Below, one piece after another: positions 1 to 9,802 of a DNA stretch of 64,000 bases. The notes below the pieces were generated by a model. That model had not been told where the DNA came from, made no database searches, and saw only the letters and a program-made list of their open reading frames with translations. This stretch comes from Microbacterium esteraromaticum. GTDB taxonomy: Bacteria > Actinomycetota > Actinomycetes > Actinomycetales > Microbacteriaceae. Where the stretch lies: positions 744,001-808,000 of the forward strand of contig NZ_CP118100.1 in NCBI RefSeq assembly GCF_028747645.1, written 5' to 3'. The translations under genes were made by a program, and so were the position numbers. Numbering within the stretch: the stretch's first letter is position 1; each line of letters starts with the position of its first letter.

Positions 1-211
1 GGTGTGCGTTGCCGACGTACGCGAGTCGATTGACGAGCACGCGGTCGCCGACGAGCAGGGTCTGCTCCATCGACCCCGACGGCACCCAGTACGGTTTTGC
101 AACGAACGACAGCAACGCGCCCACCACCACGAACGCCAGCGCGAGGTGGAACCAGGCACTGCCGGTGATGCGTCGCCACCGGGCGGGGGAGGAGCGTTCA
201 GCGTCGGTCAT
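1..211 (-). CDS. lepB: Signal peptidase I, 5' part only (runs off the left edge)
   Basis: Read on the minus strand from the ATG at 211, the first 70 codons give a short basic N-terminus, one membrane helix (about residues 18-34) and then VPSGSMEQTLLVGDRVLVNR. That is the S26 signal peptidase box I/II: the Ser of SGSM is the catalytic nucleophile, and the following hydrophobic stretch binds the membrane surface. The enzyme cleaves Sec and Tat signal peptides outside the membrane. The catalytic Lys region lies beyond the window. Placement beside an exported-protein gene is probably incidental. Confidence 0.88.
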   Translation of the reverse strand, partial: MTDAERSSPARWRRITGSAWFHLALAFVVVGALLSFVAKPYWVPSGSMEQTLLVGDRVLVNRLAYVGNAH

Positions 212-275
212 GCTCCCATCCTGCCCTGCCGCCAGGGCAGTCTATGAAGCGGACGCTGAAGCCCGTTGTGATACG

Positions 276-986
276 TCAGGAAATGACGTACTGGTAGAAG
301 GCCGGTGTGCCGCTGGCGTCGGGGCCATTGGGGGTCCAGCGGTTGCAACTCAACAGCGCACCATAGGGGTATGCGTAGCCAGAGCCTGCTGACCCGAATG
401 AGCCGGTGGCGCCTTGTGCAGTCATATTCCAGGTGACCGTGATCACATCGCCCGGCTGCACATAGGGGTCGCCCCCCGTGAAGGTGGGGTCGATCAGCGT
501 CTGCCCACGACGCAGGGAGGGGTCTGCCACCGAGTACTCCGTGAACGACTCCAGCGTGATGTTGCCCCGCGACGACGTCACGGTGGGCGAGCCGGCGAGG
601 TGCCAGATGAACCAGTTCGTACCGCCGACGTCGAAGGAAAGGTCGTCCACCAACGCGGGCAGATCGCCCGTGTAGGTGATGGTGATCGAGCTCGTGATCT
701 CGTATGTCTGCCCATCGAGGAACTCATAGAGCGGCCGACCACTCGGATGAGTGGTCGTCGCATATGGTGTCGTGACCGGAGACGTCGCGTACTCGAACGT
801 TGCGTTCGTCATGTCGATGCAACCCGTCGCGACCGCCGAAGCAGCAGACTGCGGCACCGCCACCGCGGCGGCCAACGCTGGCACCGACCAGGCGGTTCCC
901 TTCACGATCGTGCGCCGGTGCACGCCGACTGCATCGGTCGGAAACGGTCTCTGAGCCTCGTGCGGAGGGGACATTCTCGTCTGCAT
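276..986 (-). CDS. Exported protein with twin-arginine-type leader
   Basis: A protein of 236 residues (232 if the ATG at 974 is used; neither start has a clear Shine-Dalgarno). Near residue 24 it has HRRTIVKGTAWSVPALAAAV followed by a small-residue stretch, which looks like a Tat leader ending near an Ala-Ser cut site. The mature part is Thr/Ser/Gly/Tyr-rich with two Cys (near the new N-terminus and near the C-terminus) and the beta-sandwich look of actinobacterial surface proteins. Family and function are not recognised. The leader is closely similar to that of the protein at 7000-7779, so the two are likely members of one lineage-specific exported family. Confidence 0.72.
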   Translation of the reverse strand: MQTRMSPPHEAQRPFPTDAVGVHRRTIVKGTAWSVPALAAAVAVPQSAASAVATGCIDMTNATFEYATSPVTTPYATTTHPSGRPLYEFLDGQTYEITSSITITYTGDLPALVDDLSFDVGGTNWFIWHLAGSPTVTSSRGNITLESFTEYSVADPSLRRGQTLIDPTFTGGDPYVQPGDVITVTWNMTAQGATGSFGSAGSGYAYPYGALLSCNRWTPNGPDASGTPAFYQYVIS

Positions 987-1148
987 GCCGAGAAGCTACC
1001 GCGCGTTCGACACGCGACCACAAACACGGGGTGAATGCCTGACGACGGAGCTCTGCAGCTCTACTGCTTCAGCAAACCTCTTCGGAAGCCGCGTAATGAT
1101 CCGCTGTGTGGTGCGTCTTCTATAGAGGTGCCTGTCGTGCAGTTGCGG

Positions 1149-1196
1149 CGGGACGCGGAGGCCCCAATCCCTAGCAGGCCTCTCCCATGCGTCCCG
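1149..1196 (+). other. Nested inverted repeat (leader hairpin candidate)
   Basis: CGGGACGC (1149-1156) pairs with GCGTCCCG (1189-1196), and inside it GAGGCC (1158-1163) pairs with GGCCTC (1177-1182). It lies in the gap between the divergent genes starting at 986 and 1323, so it would be in the 5' leader of the small membrane protein if transcription starts upstream of it. No T-tract follows. Confidence 0.45.
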
Positions 1197-1223
1197 TCCT
1201 CATGCGGCGGGCACTCAACCCGA

Positions 1224-1258
1224 GAAGCGGGATGTCGCCATCAGTGGCATCCCGCTTC
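1224..1258 (+). other. Perfect 11-bp hairpin upstream of small membrane protein
   Basis: GAAGCGGGATG (1224-1234) and CATCCCGCTTC (1248-1258) are exact reverse complements around a 13-nt loop. The hairpin sits 65 nt before the ATG at 1323. Without a T-tract it is a poor intrinsic terminator. A structured leader or a protein-binding palindrome are both possible. Confidence 0.5.
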
Positions 1259-1322
1259 ATCGCGCCTGGTGGATTGTGTCAGCAGCCGCCGACCGCGCAC
1301 TTGCCCGCACCACGGAGAACCC

Positions 1323-1622
1323 ATGAACAGTCTGATGCTCCACCGCCAGCTCTCTGAAGCACTCGTTCCGCTCGGCACAGCCGGCGCGGTACTGGCCACG
1401 GTGAGCGCGCTCATCGTTTGCGTCATGCTCGCCGTGCGCAGCCACGAGCTCGGAATTCCGATCGCCGCCTGGCTTGCCGGCACAATTCTCAGCCTGGCCG
1501 CGGGATTCAGCGACCTGACGCCCTTGATCGTCTCCGGCTCGAGCGGCGTCGCCATGCTGGCATTCATGCTCGTGACCGCCGTGCGAGGACGCACCAGGCG
1601 TAGCGCCACCAGCAGTCGTTGA
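1323..1622 (+). CDS. Small two/three-helix membrane protein, unknown
   Basis: A 99-residue protein starting at ATG 1323, chosen because GGAG (1314-1317) is correctly spaced in front; the upstream in-frame extension has no comparable ribosome site. It shows three hydrophobic segments (about residues 17-36, 44-62 and 67-84) and a basic tail, so it is probably an inner-membrane protein with a cytoplasmic C-terminus. No family recognised. It is monocistronic, converges on the response regulator gene, and is preceded by two hairpins. Confidence 0.6.
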   Translation: MNSLMLHRQLSEALVPLGTAGAVLATVSALIVCVMLAVRSHELGIPIAAWLAGTILSLAAGFSDLTPLIVSGSSGVAMLAFMLVTAVRGRTRRSATSSR

Positions 1623-1652
1623 TCTGGGGCGCTTCGGTTCGCCGACGGTACT

Positions 1653-2306
1653 TCACCGAAAGTCGATGAGTCCCGCACGTGCTGCCACGACCAGTATCTG
1701 CACGCGGTCGCGCACATGCCACTTCGCCATAATGCGCCCCAGGTGTGCCTTGACCGTCCCCTCAGACACGATCAGCGAGTGCGCCATCTCGGCGTTCGAC
1801 ATGCCCTGCGACAGCCGTTGCAGCACCTCGGTCTCGCGCTCGGTCAACTTCTCCAGCGCGCCCGCTTCGCTCGAGGGTGCCGTGCTGCGCACATGACGCA
1901 CCAGCAGTGAGGCGATCCGCGGCGACAGCGAGCTCGCACCGCTGTGCACCTCGCGCACTCCAGCGAGGATGCTCTCGGCGCTGGAGTCCTTGAGCATGTA
2001 TCCGGATGCCCCTGCGCTCAGCATCGGAAGCACCGTCTCGCTGCCGTCCAGCGTGGTCACCGCGAGGATGCGCACGTCGGGCCAGCGCGTGGCGATCACC
2101 GTCGTCGCCTCGATGCCGTTCATCTCGGGCATCTGCACGTCCATCATCACCACGTCGGGCAGATCGCGTTCGAGGAAGGCGATCGCCTCGCGCCCGTTCT
2201 CGGCTTGGCCCACGACCTCGACCTCGGGATCGCGTGACACGAAGTGCGACAGCGCGGAGCGCACCAGCGGGTCGTCGTCGACGATGAGGACTCTGATCTC
2301 GGGCAT
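1653..2306 (-). CDS. NarL/FixJ-type response regulator
   Basis: A 217-residue two-component regulator. The receiver domain covers about residues 1-120, with the acidic pocket D10-D12, phospho-acceptor D56 in MMDVQMPEMNG, the switch Thr in AVTTLDG and the conserved Lys in YMLKDSS. The C-terminal LuxR helix-turn-helix (about 150-217) contains LTERETEVLQRLSQGMSNAE and SEGTVKAHLGRIMAKW. It is divergent from the histidine kinase gene beginning near 2547 and is almost certainly its partner. The 150-nt gap between them would hold both promoters. Target genes are unknown; the neighbouring small membrane protein is one candidate. Confidence 0.92.
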   Translation of the reverse strand: MPEIRVLIVDDDPLVRSALSHFVSRDPEVEVVGQAENGREAIAFLERDLPDVVMMDVQMPEMNGIEATTVIATRWPDVRILAVTTLDGSETVLPMLSAGASGYMLKDSSAESILAGVREVHSGASSLSPRIASLLVRHVRSTAPSSEAGALEKLTERETEVLQRLSQGMSNAEMAHSLIVSEGTVKAHLGRIMAKWHVRDRVQILVVAARAGLIDFR

Positions 2307-2390
2307 GGCTCGAGCCTAATGGGCTCGCCAGAAGGTTCGAAGAGATGTAGACGTTTGGGCAACCAAGTATGGCCACGAGGCAGATGTGCT

Positions 2391-2409
2391 CTCTCGGCCC
2401 AACCGAGAG
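2391..2409. promoter_or_regulatory. 7-bp palindrome between response regulator and kinase
   Basis: CTCTCGG (2391-2397) and CCGAGAG (2403-2409) flank a 5-nt spacer. It lies 47 nt upstream of the leader ORF at 2456 and 82 nt upstream of the regulator start, so an operator for the regulator is plausible. This is inference only. Confidence 0.4.
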
Positions 2410-2455
2410 GATCAATACGTACCTAGCCAAATGTTCACTTGTGGAGGTGAATTCA

Positions 2456-2503
2456 ATGTCCATCTGGGAACAGCTCGCACGCATCTTTGGCGCTATCCGC
2501 TGA
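2456..2503 (+). CDS. 15-codon leader ORF or signalling peptide
   Basis: ATG 2456 to TGA 2501-2503 encodes MSIWEQLARIFGAIR. It is preceded by GGAGGTGA (2443-2450), one of the strongest Shine-Dalgarno sequences in the window, at ideal spacing. The peptide would form a short amphipathic helix (Ile3, Leu7, Ile10/Phe11 and Ile14 on one face). It ends 43 nt before the ATG of the histidine kinase, and two hairpins lie in between, with the kinase ATG at the loop/stem boundary of the second. Either translation of this ORF controls kinase translation, or the peptide itself is the product. Too short for most gene finders. Confidence 0.6.
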   Translation: MSIWEQLARIFGAIR

Positions 2504-2516
2504 GTCTATCCGCCAA

Positions 2517-2559
2517 GGCTGCAAAGCCTTCGGCGATACTGGGGCGATGCCCCTTCGCC
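2517..2559 (+). promoter_or_regulatory. Two hairpins occluding the kinase start
   Basis: GGCT-GCAA-AGCC (2517-2528) is a small GNRA-loop hairpin. The next one nests GGCGA (2532-2536)/TCGCC (2555-2559) around GGGGC (2541-2545)/GCCCC (2549-2553). The kinase ATG at 2547-2549 lies at the loop/stem boundary and its weak ribosome site is in the stem, so ribosome access would require unfolding. Confidence 0.45.
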
Positions 2560-3689
2560 TGCCGTCGCGCGACGATCAAGGTCGCCTGCGGTTGAACCGC
2601 GGTGAACGCCTGACCACCGTTGAGCGAATCGTCATGCTCACCTTCCTGGTGGTGCTGATGGCTCTCGACGTGCTCAACGCCTTCCTCTCGTCTGACTTGG
2701 ATCTCGCGGGCTCACTGCTCAGCATCACCGCTACGGCGGTGTTCATCCTCTATCTCTGGTGGCCAACTACAGCCACAGCGGCGCTTGGGGTTGTCTTCGC
2801 CATCTCGGTCGGCGTCGGCAAGGAGGCCGCTGTTCTCTTCGCCGCCGCAATCGCGGCGGGAATGGTGCTGCGGCTCGGTGCCACGGCACTCGTGCTGTCA
2901 TATGCGGGCGGGTTTCTCGTGGCTACCGCCGTTGTCGCACTTGTCGACCGTGGCGAGTCGGTGAACGTCGGCATCTACCTCGTCATCGCTGCCGTTGCTG
3001 GCGCGATCGGCTTCGCACTACGTCTCGCCTCTGCCCGCGGCGAGCGTCTGGAGCAGCAACTCGCGGCACGCGCCGAACAGGAACGCCAGGCGGTGCTCGC
3101 CGAACGCCGGTGGATCGCCGGCGAACTGCACGACAGCATCGCCCACCACCTCACCATCGTCTCGCTGCACGTGCAGCTACTCGACGACCCGAACACACTC
3201 AAGGGGTCACAGGACGCGATCCGCATCGCCACCCGTAAGGCGATGGCAGACCTGCGCTTCGTCATCGACCTCGCCGACGACGGGCCCCGGTCGACCGTCA
3301 CCCACACCGGAGACCTCGCCACCGCCATCGCAGAGGCCGCGACCGAGATCGAAGCTGCCGGCCACCGGGTGATCACCGAGGGAAACCCCAACGACGAGCG
3401 CATCCCGCGCATGGCCGAGATCGTGCTGGCTCGTATCGTCCGCGAGTCGACCACGAACATCCTCAAGTACGCAGGCCACGGCGATGTGGTCATCCGTGTC
3501 GAGACGGACGACGACACCGTCGCGCTCACCATGCTGAGCCCGCTCGCCGAGACTCCTCGCAAAGATGTGCCTTCGAGCGGAACCGGGCTCAACCGGATGG
3601 CAGAGCGCGTGATCGGTGCCAGCGGTGAATTCACCACCGGGCCCGAAGACGACCAGTGGCGCGTCGCTGCCCGCCTGCCCGTCACCTGA
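2547..3689 (+). CDS. Sensor histidine kinase (HisKA_3 type)
   Basis: About 380 residues from ATG 2547; a TTG at 2487 would add 20 residues and overlap the 15-codon ORF. Four or five hydrophobic segments occupy roughly residues 30-160, followed by a charged coiled region. The HisKA_3 dimerisation helix contains the phospho-accepting His in AGELHDSIAHHLTIVSLH, and the HATPase domain contains the N box (RESTTNILKYAG) and a Gly-rich SSGTGLNRMAERV. There is no large extracellular domain, so it likely senses the membrane or a membrane-associated signal. It pairs with the divergent response regulator at 1653-2306. Confidence 0.9.
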   Translation: MPLRLPSRDDQGRLRLNRGERLTTVERIVMLTFLVVLMALDVLNAFLSSDLDLAGSLLSITATAVFILYLWWPTTATAALGVVFAISVGVGKEAAVLFAAAIAAGMVLRLGATALVLSYAGGFLVATAVVALVDRGESVNVGIYLVIAAVAGAIGFALRLASARGERLEQQLAARAEQERQAVLAERRWIAGELHDSIAHHLTIVSLHVQLLDDPNTLKGSQDAIRIATRKAMADLRFVIDLADDGPRSTVTHTGDLATAIAEAATEIEAAGHRVITEGNPNDERIPRMAEIVLARIVRESTTNILKYAGHGDVVIRVETDDDTVALTMLSPLAETPRKDVPSSGTGLNRMAERVIGASGEFTTGPEDDQWRVAARLPVT

Positions 3690-3812
3690 ACCCACGAGCC
3701 ACCTGCGGGTGATGTGGACGAAAGTCCAATGCGGTCTCGCCGTTCGGACGTATCGCCCGCGAGGAGGGCGCCAATATTCTGGAGTCTCCCCAGTATCGGC
3801 GTCCCCAGCGCC

Positions 3813-3870
3813 GTGATCGCGGGCGCACACCTCAGGTTTTAGGTCTTTCAGCGCCCGCGATCACCTTTTC
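3813..3870. terminator. Bidirectional terminator between kinase and LCP genes
   Basis: A perfect 14-bp stem, GTGATCGCGGGCGC (3813-3826) with GCGCCCGCGATCAC (3851-3864), has a 24-nt loop and is followed by CTTTT. It lies in the convergent gap between the kinase stop (3689) and the LCP stop (3951). The remaining 260 bp of this gap shows no gene. Confidence 0.7.
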
Positions 3871-3950
3871 CGGGCCGATCACCGGCACGCCCGCTCCTAC
3901 ATGCAGGCGCGCGTCAGCATCCGACATCTCAGCGGCGCGCAGCCGCCGCG

Positions 3951-4955
3951 TCAGCCCGCCGCCGCGAACTCGGGAACGGTGTCGTTCTTCAACGCCTCCG
4001 ACAGCGCCGCCAGGCCCTCCCAGTCCGGTCGCACGATCGACTGATCGCCAACCATGCCGGTGCCCAGCGTCGGCGACGTCATGAACATGATGTCGCCCTG
4101 ATCGATACCGCGCAGGCTGAAACCGAGTGAGCCGATCGTGGCCACGTCGAGTCCGGAATCGACCGTCAGGTACGGCGACATCGCATCTACCGACGCGGCG
4201 ATACGACCCGGATCGGTCAACGTCTCGCGACTGAGCATCTTGTCGAGCACACCCTTGATGAACGACTGCTGGTTGCGCACGCGCTGGTAGTCGCCGTCTG
4301 TGAACGGGTACCGGGCGCGCACGAACGCCAGGGCCTTGTCGCCGCGCACGTCGACCACGCCCTGCTCGTAGGTGAAGCCTTCGGACGTGAACGGGATCGA
4401 GTTGTTCACGGACACCCCGTCGAGCGCCTCGGTCAGTCCCTTGAACCCTTCGAAGTCCGTGATCGCCACATGATCGATCGGTACATCGATGATGCTCTCG
4501 AGCGTTTCGACCAACAGGGGCACGCCACCCAGCGACAGTGCGGCATTGAGCTTGCGCTCGCCGTGCCCGGGGATCTCGACCCAGTTGTCGCGCATGAACG
4601 AGATCACCTGCGCCCCTGACCTGTCGGCGGGGATGTGCACGAGCAGGATCGAGTCTGCGCGTTGACCGCGGATGCCCTCCAGATCGCCCTCCAGGCCACT
4701 GCGCGAGTCCGACCCGAGCATCAGGATGTTCACCGCTTCGGGATTGGACGCCGTCGGCCGCACCGTCGGGAAGACTTCCGCCGCCGGCAGCTTCTCGGCC
4801 TTCTCGAACGACGTGTTCAGATTCCAGAGATAGACGCCCGCGGTCGCGGCGGCGGCCAGTAGTGCGCCGACCAGCACGAACACGATCACCCACGGCCAAC
4901 GACGCCGGCGACGCGGCGTCGCGTCGAGGGCGAAATCGGAATCAGTCGAAGTCAT
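3951..4955 (-). CDS. LytR-CpsA-Psr family cell-wall glycopolymer ligase
   Basis: A 334-residue protein from ATG 4955. It has a short acidic N-terminus, an RRRRR stop-transfer stretch, one membrane helix (about residues 22-42) and the extracellular LCP catalytic domain. Diagnostic features are NILMLGSDSRSG, RADSILLVHI, a run of conserved Arg/Asp residues and DGDYQRVRNQQSFIKGVLDK. LCP enzymes transfer undecaprenyl-linked polymers such as teichoic or arabinogalactan-type glycans onto peptidoglycan or proteins. The start lies 4 bp after the exopolyphosphatase stop, so the two are cotranscribed. The longer in-frame start at 5009 lies inside that gene and is less likely. Confidence 0.88.
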   Translation of the reverse strand: MTSTDSDFALDATPRRRRRWPWVIVFVLVGALLAAAATAGVYLWNLNTSFEKAEKLPAAEVFPTVRPTASNPEAVNILMLGSDSRSGLEGDLEGIRGQRADSILLVHIPADRSGAQVISFMRDNWVEIPGHGERKLNAALSLGGVPLLVETLESIIDVPIDHVAITDFEGFKGLTEALDGVSVNNSIPFTSEGFTYEQGVVDVRGDKALAFVRARYPFTDGDYQRVRNQQSFIKGVLDKMLSRETLTDPGRIAASVDAMSPYLTVDSGLDVATIGSLGFSLRGIDQGDIMFMTSPTLGTGMVGDQSIVRPDWEGLAALSEALKNDTVPEFAAAG

Positions 4956-4959
4956 GCTT

Positions 4960-5898
4960 TCAGTATGGACGGTCGAGGTGCATTGATTCTGTGTAACGCA
5001 ATAGCACACCCTCGCGCAGCGCCCACGGAGACACCTCCAGCTTGTCGATGCTCAGCATCTTCATAGCGGTGTGCAGACACACCGCGGCCGCGACGATCTG
5101 AAAAGTGCGGTCGGGCGTGATACCCGGAAGCTCCTGACGAGCGGATGCCGGAAGCCGGGCCAACCGCGGAATCCACGACTTCAGCGCCGAGCGCGACATC
5201 ACCGTGCGATCGAACCCCAAACCCGACACCTCGCGCCCCGCGAGGTTCGCCAATGACCGGATCGCCTTGGACGAACCGACCAGGTGATCCGGGGCATCCA
5301 ACGTTCTCAACTTCGCCACCACCGGAGCCAACACGGTGCGCGCATGCGCACGCAGCTGCTCGACAGCATCCTCACCCGGAGGATCCTGCGGCATGAACTC
5401 GACCGTCATACGCCCCGCACCCAACGCAACCGACTCGGCCACCTCAGGCACCTCGTCGCCGCCGGCGGCGAACTCGAACGACCCACCGCCGATGTCGAGC
5501 AGCAGGATGCGCCCGGCATCCCAGCCGAACCAGCGCCGCACAGCCAAGAACGTCAGCTCGGCCTCTTCGACGCCGGTGAGCACCTGCAGCGGTTGGCCGA
5601 GGGCATCCTCGATGCGTGCGATCACGTCCTCGCCGTTGCGCGCCTCACGTACCGCGCTCGTCGCCGTCGCCAGCAGCGTCTCGACGCGCTCCTGCTCAGC
5701 GACCTGCCGGGCGCGACGTACCGCCGAGACCAGGGCGTGAACACCTTCTTCGCTGATCGACCCATCGGGAGTCAGAAAGCGCATCAGGCGCACGACGCTG
5801 CGATCGCTCGTCGTCGCCTGCGGACGGCCCCCGGGACGGGCATCCGCCGCCAGCAGGTGCACCGTGTTCGAACCGATGTCGAGAATTCCCAAACGCAC
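4960..5898 (-). CDS. Ppx/GppA-type exopolyphosphatase
   Basis: A 312-residue member of the ASKHA fold exopolyphosphatase family, about the length of actinobacterial Ppx1. Visible motifs are [14 protein letters not shown] (phosphate 1), [13 protein letters not shown], and [16 protein letters not shown] (phosphate 2). The family hydrolyses terminal phosphates of inorganic polyphosphate or pppGpp, and the sequence does not separate the two. It heads a two-gene operon with the LCP gene and is divergent, with a short overlapping control region, from pantothenate kinase. Confidence 0.9.
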   Translation of the reverse strand: MRLGILDIGSNTVHLLAADARPGGRPQATTSDRSVVRLMRFLTPDGSISEEGVHALVSAVRRARQVAEQERVETLLATATSAVREARNGEDVIARIEDALGQPLQVLTGVEEAELTFLAVRRWFGWDAGRILLLDIGGGSFEFAAGGDEVPEVAESVALGAGRMTVEFMPQDPPGEDAVEQLRAHARTVLAPVVAKLRTLDAPDHLVGSSKAIRSLANLAGREVSGLGFDRTVMSRSALKSWIPRLARLPASARQELPGITPDRTFQIVAAAVCLHTAMKMLSIDKLEVSPWALREGVLLRYTESMHLDRPY

Positions 5899-5941
5899 GG
5901 AAAGAGACTACTCGCCGGGCGCTCGCGCGTCCGCCGTTACG

Positions 5942-6895
5942 ATGGAGCGCGTGACCGCCGCAGACCCGACCCTGCCCCTGTCTCCGTACCGCGAGATAGA
6001 CAGAGCCGACTGGGCGCGCCTGGCCGCAGGGCTCACCCAGCCGCTCAGCGAGACCGAGATCGTCGAACTGCGCGGCATCGGTGACCGCCTCGACCTCACC
6101 GAGGTACGCGAGGTGTACCTGCCGCTCAGTCGCCTGCTCAGTCTCTACGCCAGCTCGACCCGTGCACTCGGCGCCGCAACCAGCGCCTTCCTGCAAGAAG
6201 AGGACACCACCACGCCGTTCGTCGTCGGCGTCGCTGGATCGGTCGCCGTCGGCAAATCGACCATCGCCCGCCTGCTGCGTGAACTGATGAGCCGCTGGCC
6301 CGGCACCCCCCGCGTCGAACTCGTCACCACCGACGGATTCCTGTACCCGAACGCGGAGCTCGAACGCCGCGGGATCATGGACCGCAAGGGCTTCCCCGAG
6401 GCCTACGACCGACGTGCGCTGCTGCAGTTCCTGACCGAAGTCAAGAGCGGCGCACCCGAGGTGCGCGCACCCTTCTACTCGCACATGCGCTACGACATCG
6501 TGCCCGACGCGCACGTCGTGCTGCGTCGCCCCGACGTCGTCATCGTCGAAGGTCTCAACGTGCTGCAACCGCCGCCCGCGCCGCACGACCCCGCCGTCAG
6601 CGATCTGTTCGACTTCTCGATTTTCGTCGACGCCGACACCGAACACATCGAGCGCTGGTACATCGACCGGTTCCTCGCGCTGCGCAAGGGTGCCTTCAGC
6701 AACCCCTCGTCGTACTTCAACGTGTTCGCGCACCTCACCGACGACGAAGCCGTCGCCACGGCATTGGGGTACTGGAACGAGATCAATATGCCCAACCTCG
6801 TTGAGAACGTCATGCCCACCAAACACCGCGCCACCCTCGTGCTGCGCAAGGGTGCCGACCACGCCGTCGAGAGCGTGCAACTGCGCAAGGTGTGA
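5942..6895 (+). CDS. coaA: Type I pantothenate kinase
   Basis: A 317-residue enzyme catalysing the first step of coenzyme A synthesis (ATP + pantothenate to 4'-phosphopantothenate). It has the P-loop [12 protein letters not shown] (about residues 94-105), the [11 protein letters not shown] segment with the catalytic Asp, [20 protein letters not shown] and the C-terminal W-x-x-I-N-x-P-N-L-x-x-N-V-x-P-T signature of the PRK-like CoaA family. Start ATG 5942 was chosen by alignment logic; GTG 5951 is possible, and neither has a clear ribosome site, so the mRNA may be leaderless. Confidence 0.95.
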   Translation: MERVTAADPTLPLSPYREIDRADWARLAAGLTQPLSETEIVELRGIGDRLDLTEVREVYLPLSRLLSLYASSTRALGAATSAFLQEEDTTTPFVVGVAGSVAVGKSTIARLLRELMSRWPGTPRVELVTTDGFLYPNAELERRGIMDRKGFPEAYDRRALLQFLTEVKSGAPEVRAPFYSHMRYDIVPDAHVVLRRPDVVIVEGLNVLQPPPAPHDPAVSDLFDFSIFVDADTEHIERWYIDRFLALRKGAFSNPSSYFNVFAHLTDDEAVATALGYWNEINMPNLVENVMPTKHRATLVLRKGADHAVESVQLRKV

Positions 6896-6943
6896 GCGGG
6901 TTGGTCTTGAACGCCGGCTGTCGATCCCGCTAGGGTCGGAATC

Positions 6944-6984
6944 GCGTGTGTGTCGAACGGCTCGTGGGGAGCCATCACACACGC
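6944..6984 (+). other. Leader hairpin before exported protein
   Basis: GCGTGTGTG (6944-6952) pairs with CACACACGC (6976-6984), with an inner GGCTC/GAGCC stem. It ends 15 nt before the ATG at 7000 and just before the GGGG ribosome site, so it could stabilise or gate this mRNA. Confidence 0.45.
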
Positions 6985-6999
6985 GGACTGGGGAAACAC

Positions 7000-7779
7000 A
7001 TGAACAATGACGTTGAGCGCGCCCAAGAAACGGGGATCAGTCGCCGAACCGTCGCCAAGGCCGTCGCCTGGAGCGTGCCGGCCATCGCCGTCGCCGCCAC
7101 CGTTCCGATCGCCGCGGCCTCGCTGCGCAAAGACCCGGGGATCAACGGATGGGTGCTCGTCAACACCGACCCGGACTTCTGGAGCTGCGGTGCGGAGCTG
7201 ACCTTCAACTCCGCGCCGCGCAACGGTGGGCGTACACCCGATGGGGCTCCGTTCGGGCTCTACGTCTACGACGTCGAAGACCCGAACGTCTTCTCGGACG
7301 CAAAGATGATCATCTGGGTGATCGGTGACCGGAGCGCGGGCGAGATCAATTGGAGCACCAGGTCGGGCCACTCGTCCTCGTGGTCGGGACCGACGCGGAT
7401 CGGCACGCAGGTGAAGCACGACGGGCAGACCTACACCGGGTACCAGTGGACGTACACCGGGCCGATCCTGGCATCGGACCGGGGTATCACTGACCCGGAC
7501 GGCGTCGAGCGTCTCAAGTTGCGCAACTTCCACGTGCGGGCACACGTCGACGGCGTCCGCGCCGGCGGCTACCGGTGCAACGTCACCTACTGGATCGAAC
7601 GCATGATCACCATCGATCCGGATGGCAACGGCCCACTTCCCGCCGAGGTGCACAAGTTCCAGCGCCGCGGCGGCACTATGGGGGATGCGAGCGGCTACGG
7701 TAGCCTCCGCTCGCGCCGATCGGCCGTTGAGCCCGGCGAGCAAGAAGGTGGCCCGCTGCCGGCATCCGCCGTCGTCTGA
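7000..7779 (+). CDS. Exported protein with twin-arginine-type leader (paralogue of 276-986)
   Basis: A 259-residue protein from ATG 7000, preceded by a GGGGAAA ribosome site; an earlier in-frame start at 6946 lies upstream of it. The leader contains ISRRTVAKAVAWSVPAIAVA then VPIAAAS, matching the RR-T-x-x-K and AWSVPA pattern of the protein at 276-986. The mature part has two Cys and many Trp/Tyr/Thr residues, consistent with a beta-rich secreted or surface protein. The C-terminus is basic and low in structure. Function unknown. A hairpin precedes it and a terminator-like stem follows. Confidence 0.75.
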   Translation: MNNDVERAQETGISRRTVAKAVAWSVPAIAVAATVPIAAASLRKDPGINGWVLVNTDPDFWSCGAELTFNSAPRNGGRTPDGAPFGLYVYDVEDPNVFSDAKMIIWVIGDRSAGEINWSTRSGHSSSWSGPTRIGTQVKHDGQTYTGYQWTYTGPILASDRGITDPDGVERLKLRNFHVRAHVDGVRAGGYRCNVTYWIERMITIDPDGNGPLPAEVHKFQRRGGTMGDASGYGSLRSRRSAVEPGEQEGGPLPASAVV

Positions 7780-7793
7780 GAACGCGACCTTCA

Positions 7794-7827
7794 CGGGGCG
7801 GTCGTCGCGTTTGCGACGGCCGCCCCG
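7794..7827 (+). terminator. Hairpin terminator candidate after exported protein
   Basis: CGGGGCGGTCGTCGC and GCGACGGCCGCCCCG form a 15-bp stem with one mismatch and a tight loop, 14 nt after the stop at 7779. There is no T-run, so termination would be of the GC-rich actinobacterial kind. Confidence 0.55.
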
Positions 7828-7915
7828 TCGCGTGTGGTGCGGCCGCGATGTCTACGCAGTCCGCCAGCAATTACGTATGGATCCCTTGCAAAAAGTCACG
7901 TTTACGCTGTAGTCC

Positions 7916-9763
<1,848 letters not shown>

Positions 9764-9773
9764 GGGGCGTGGG

Positions 9774-9785
9774 CCAAACGTACGG
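9774..9785. repeat. Left arm of 12-bp inverted repeat flanking the broken DUF559 gene
   Basis: CCAAACGTACGG here is the exact reverse complement of CCGTACGTTTGG at 10661-10672. The two copies bracket the pseudogene at 9803-10562; this one lies 18 nt past its stop. Confidence 0.65.
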
Positions 9786-9802
9786 GGATGTCGGGACGGT
9801 AG

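Noticed and set aside
7828..7915. glmS ribozyme upstream of glmS
   Set aside because: Only 88 nt separate the preceding terminator from the start, with no recognisable ribozyme core, and the ribozyme is typical of Firmicutes.
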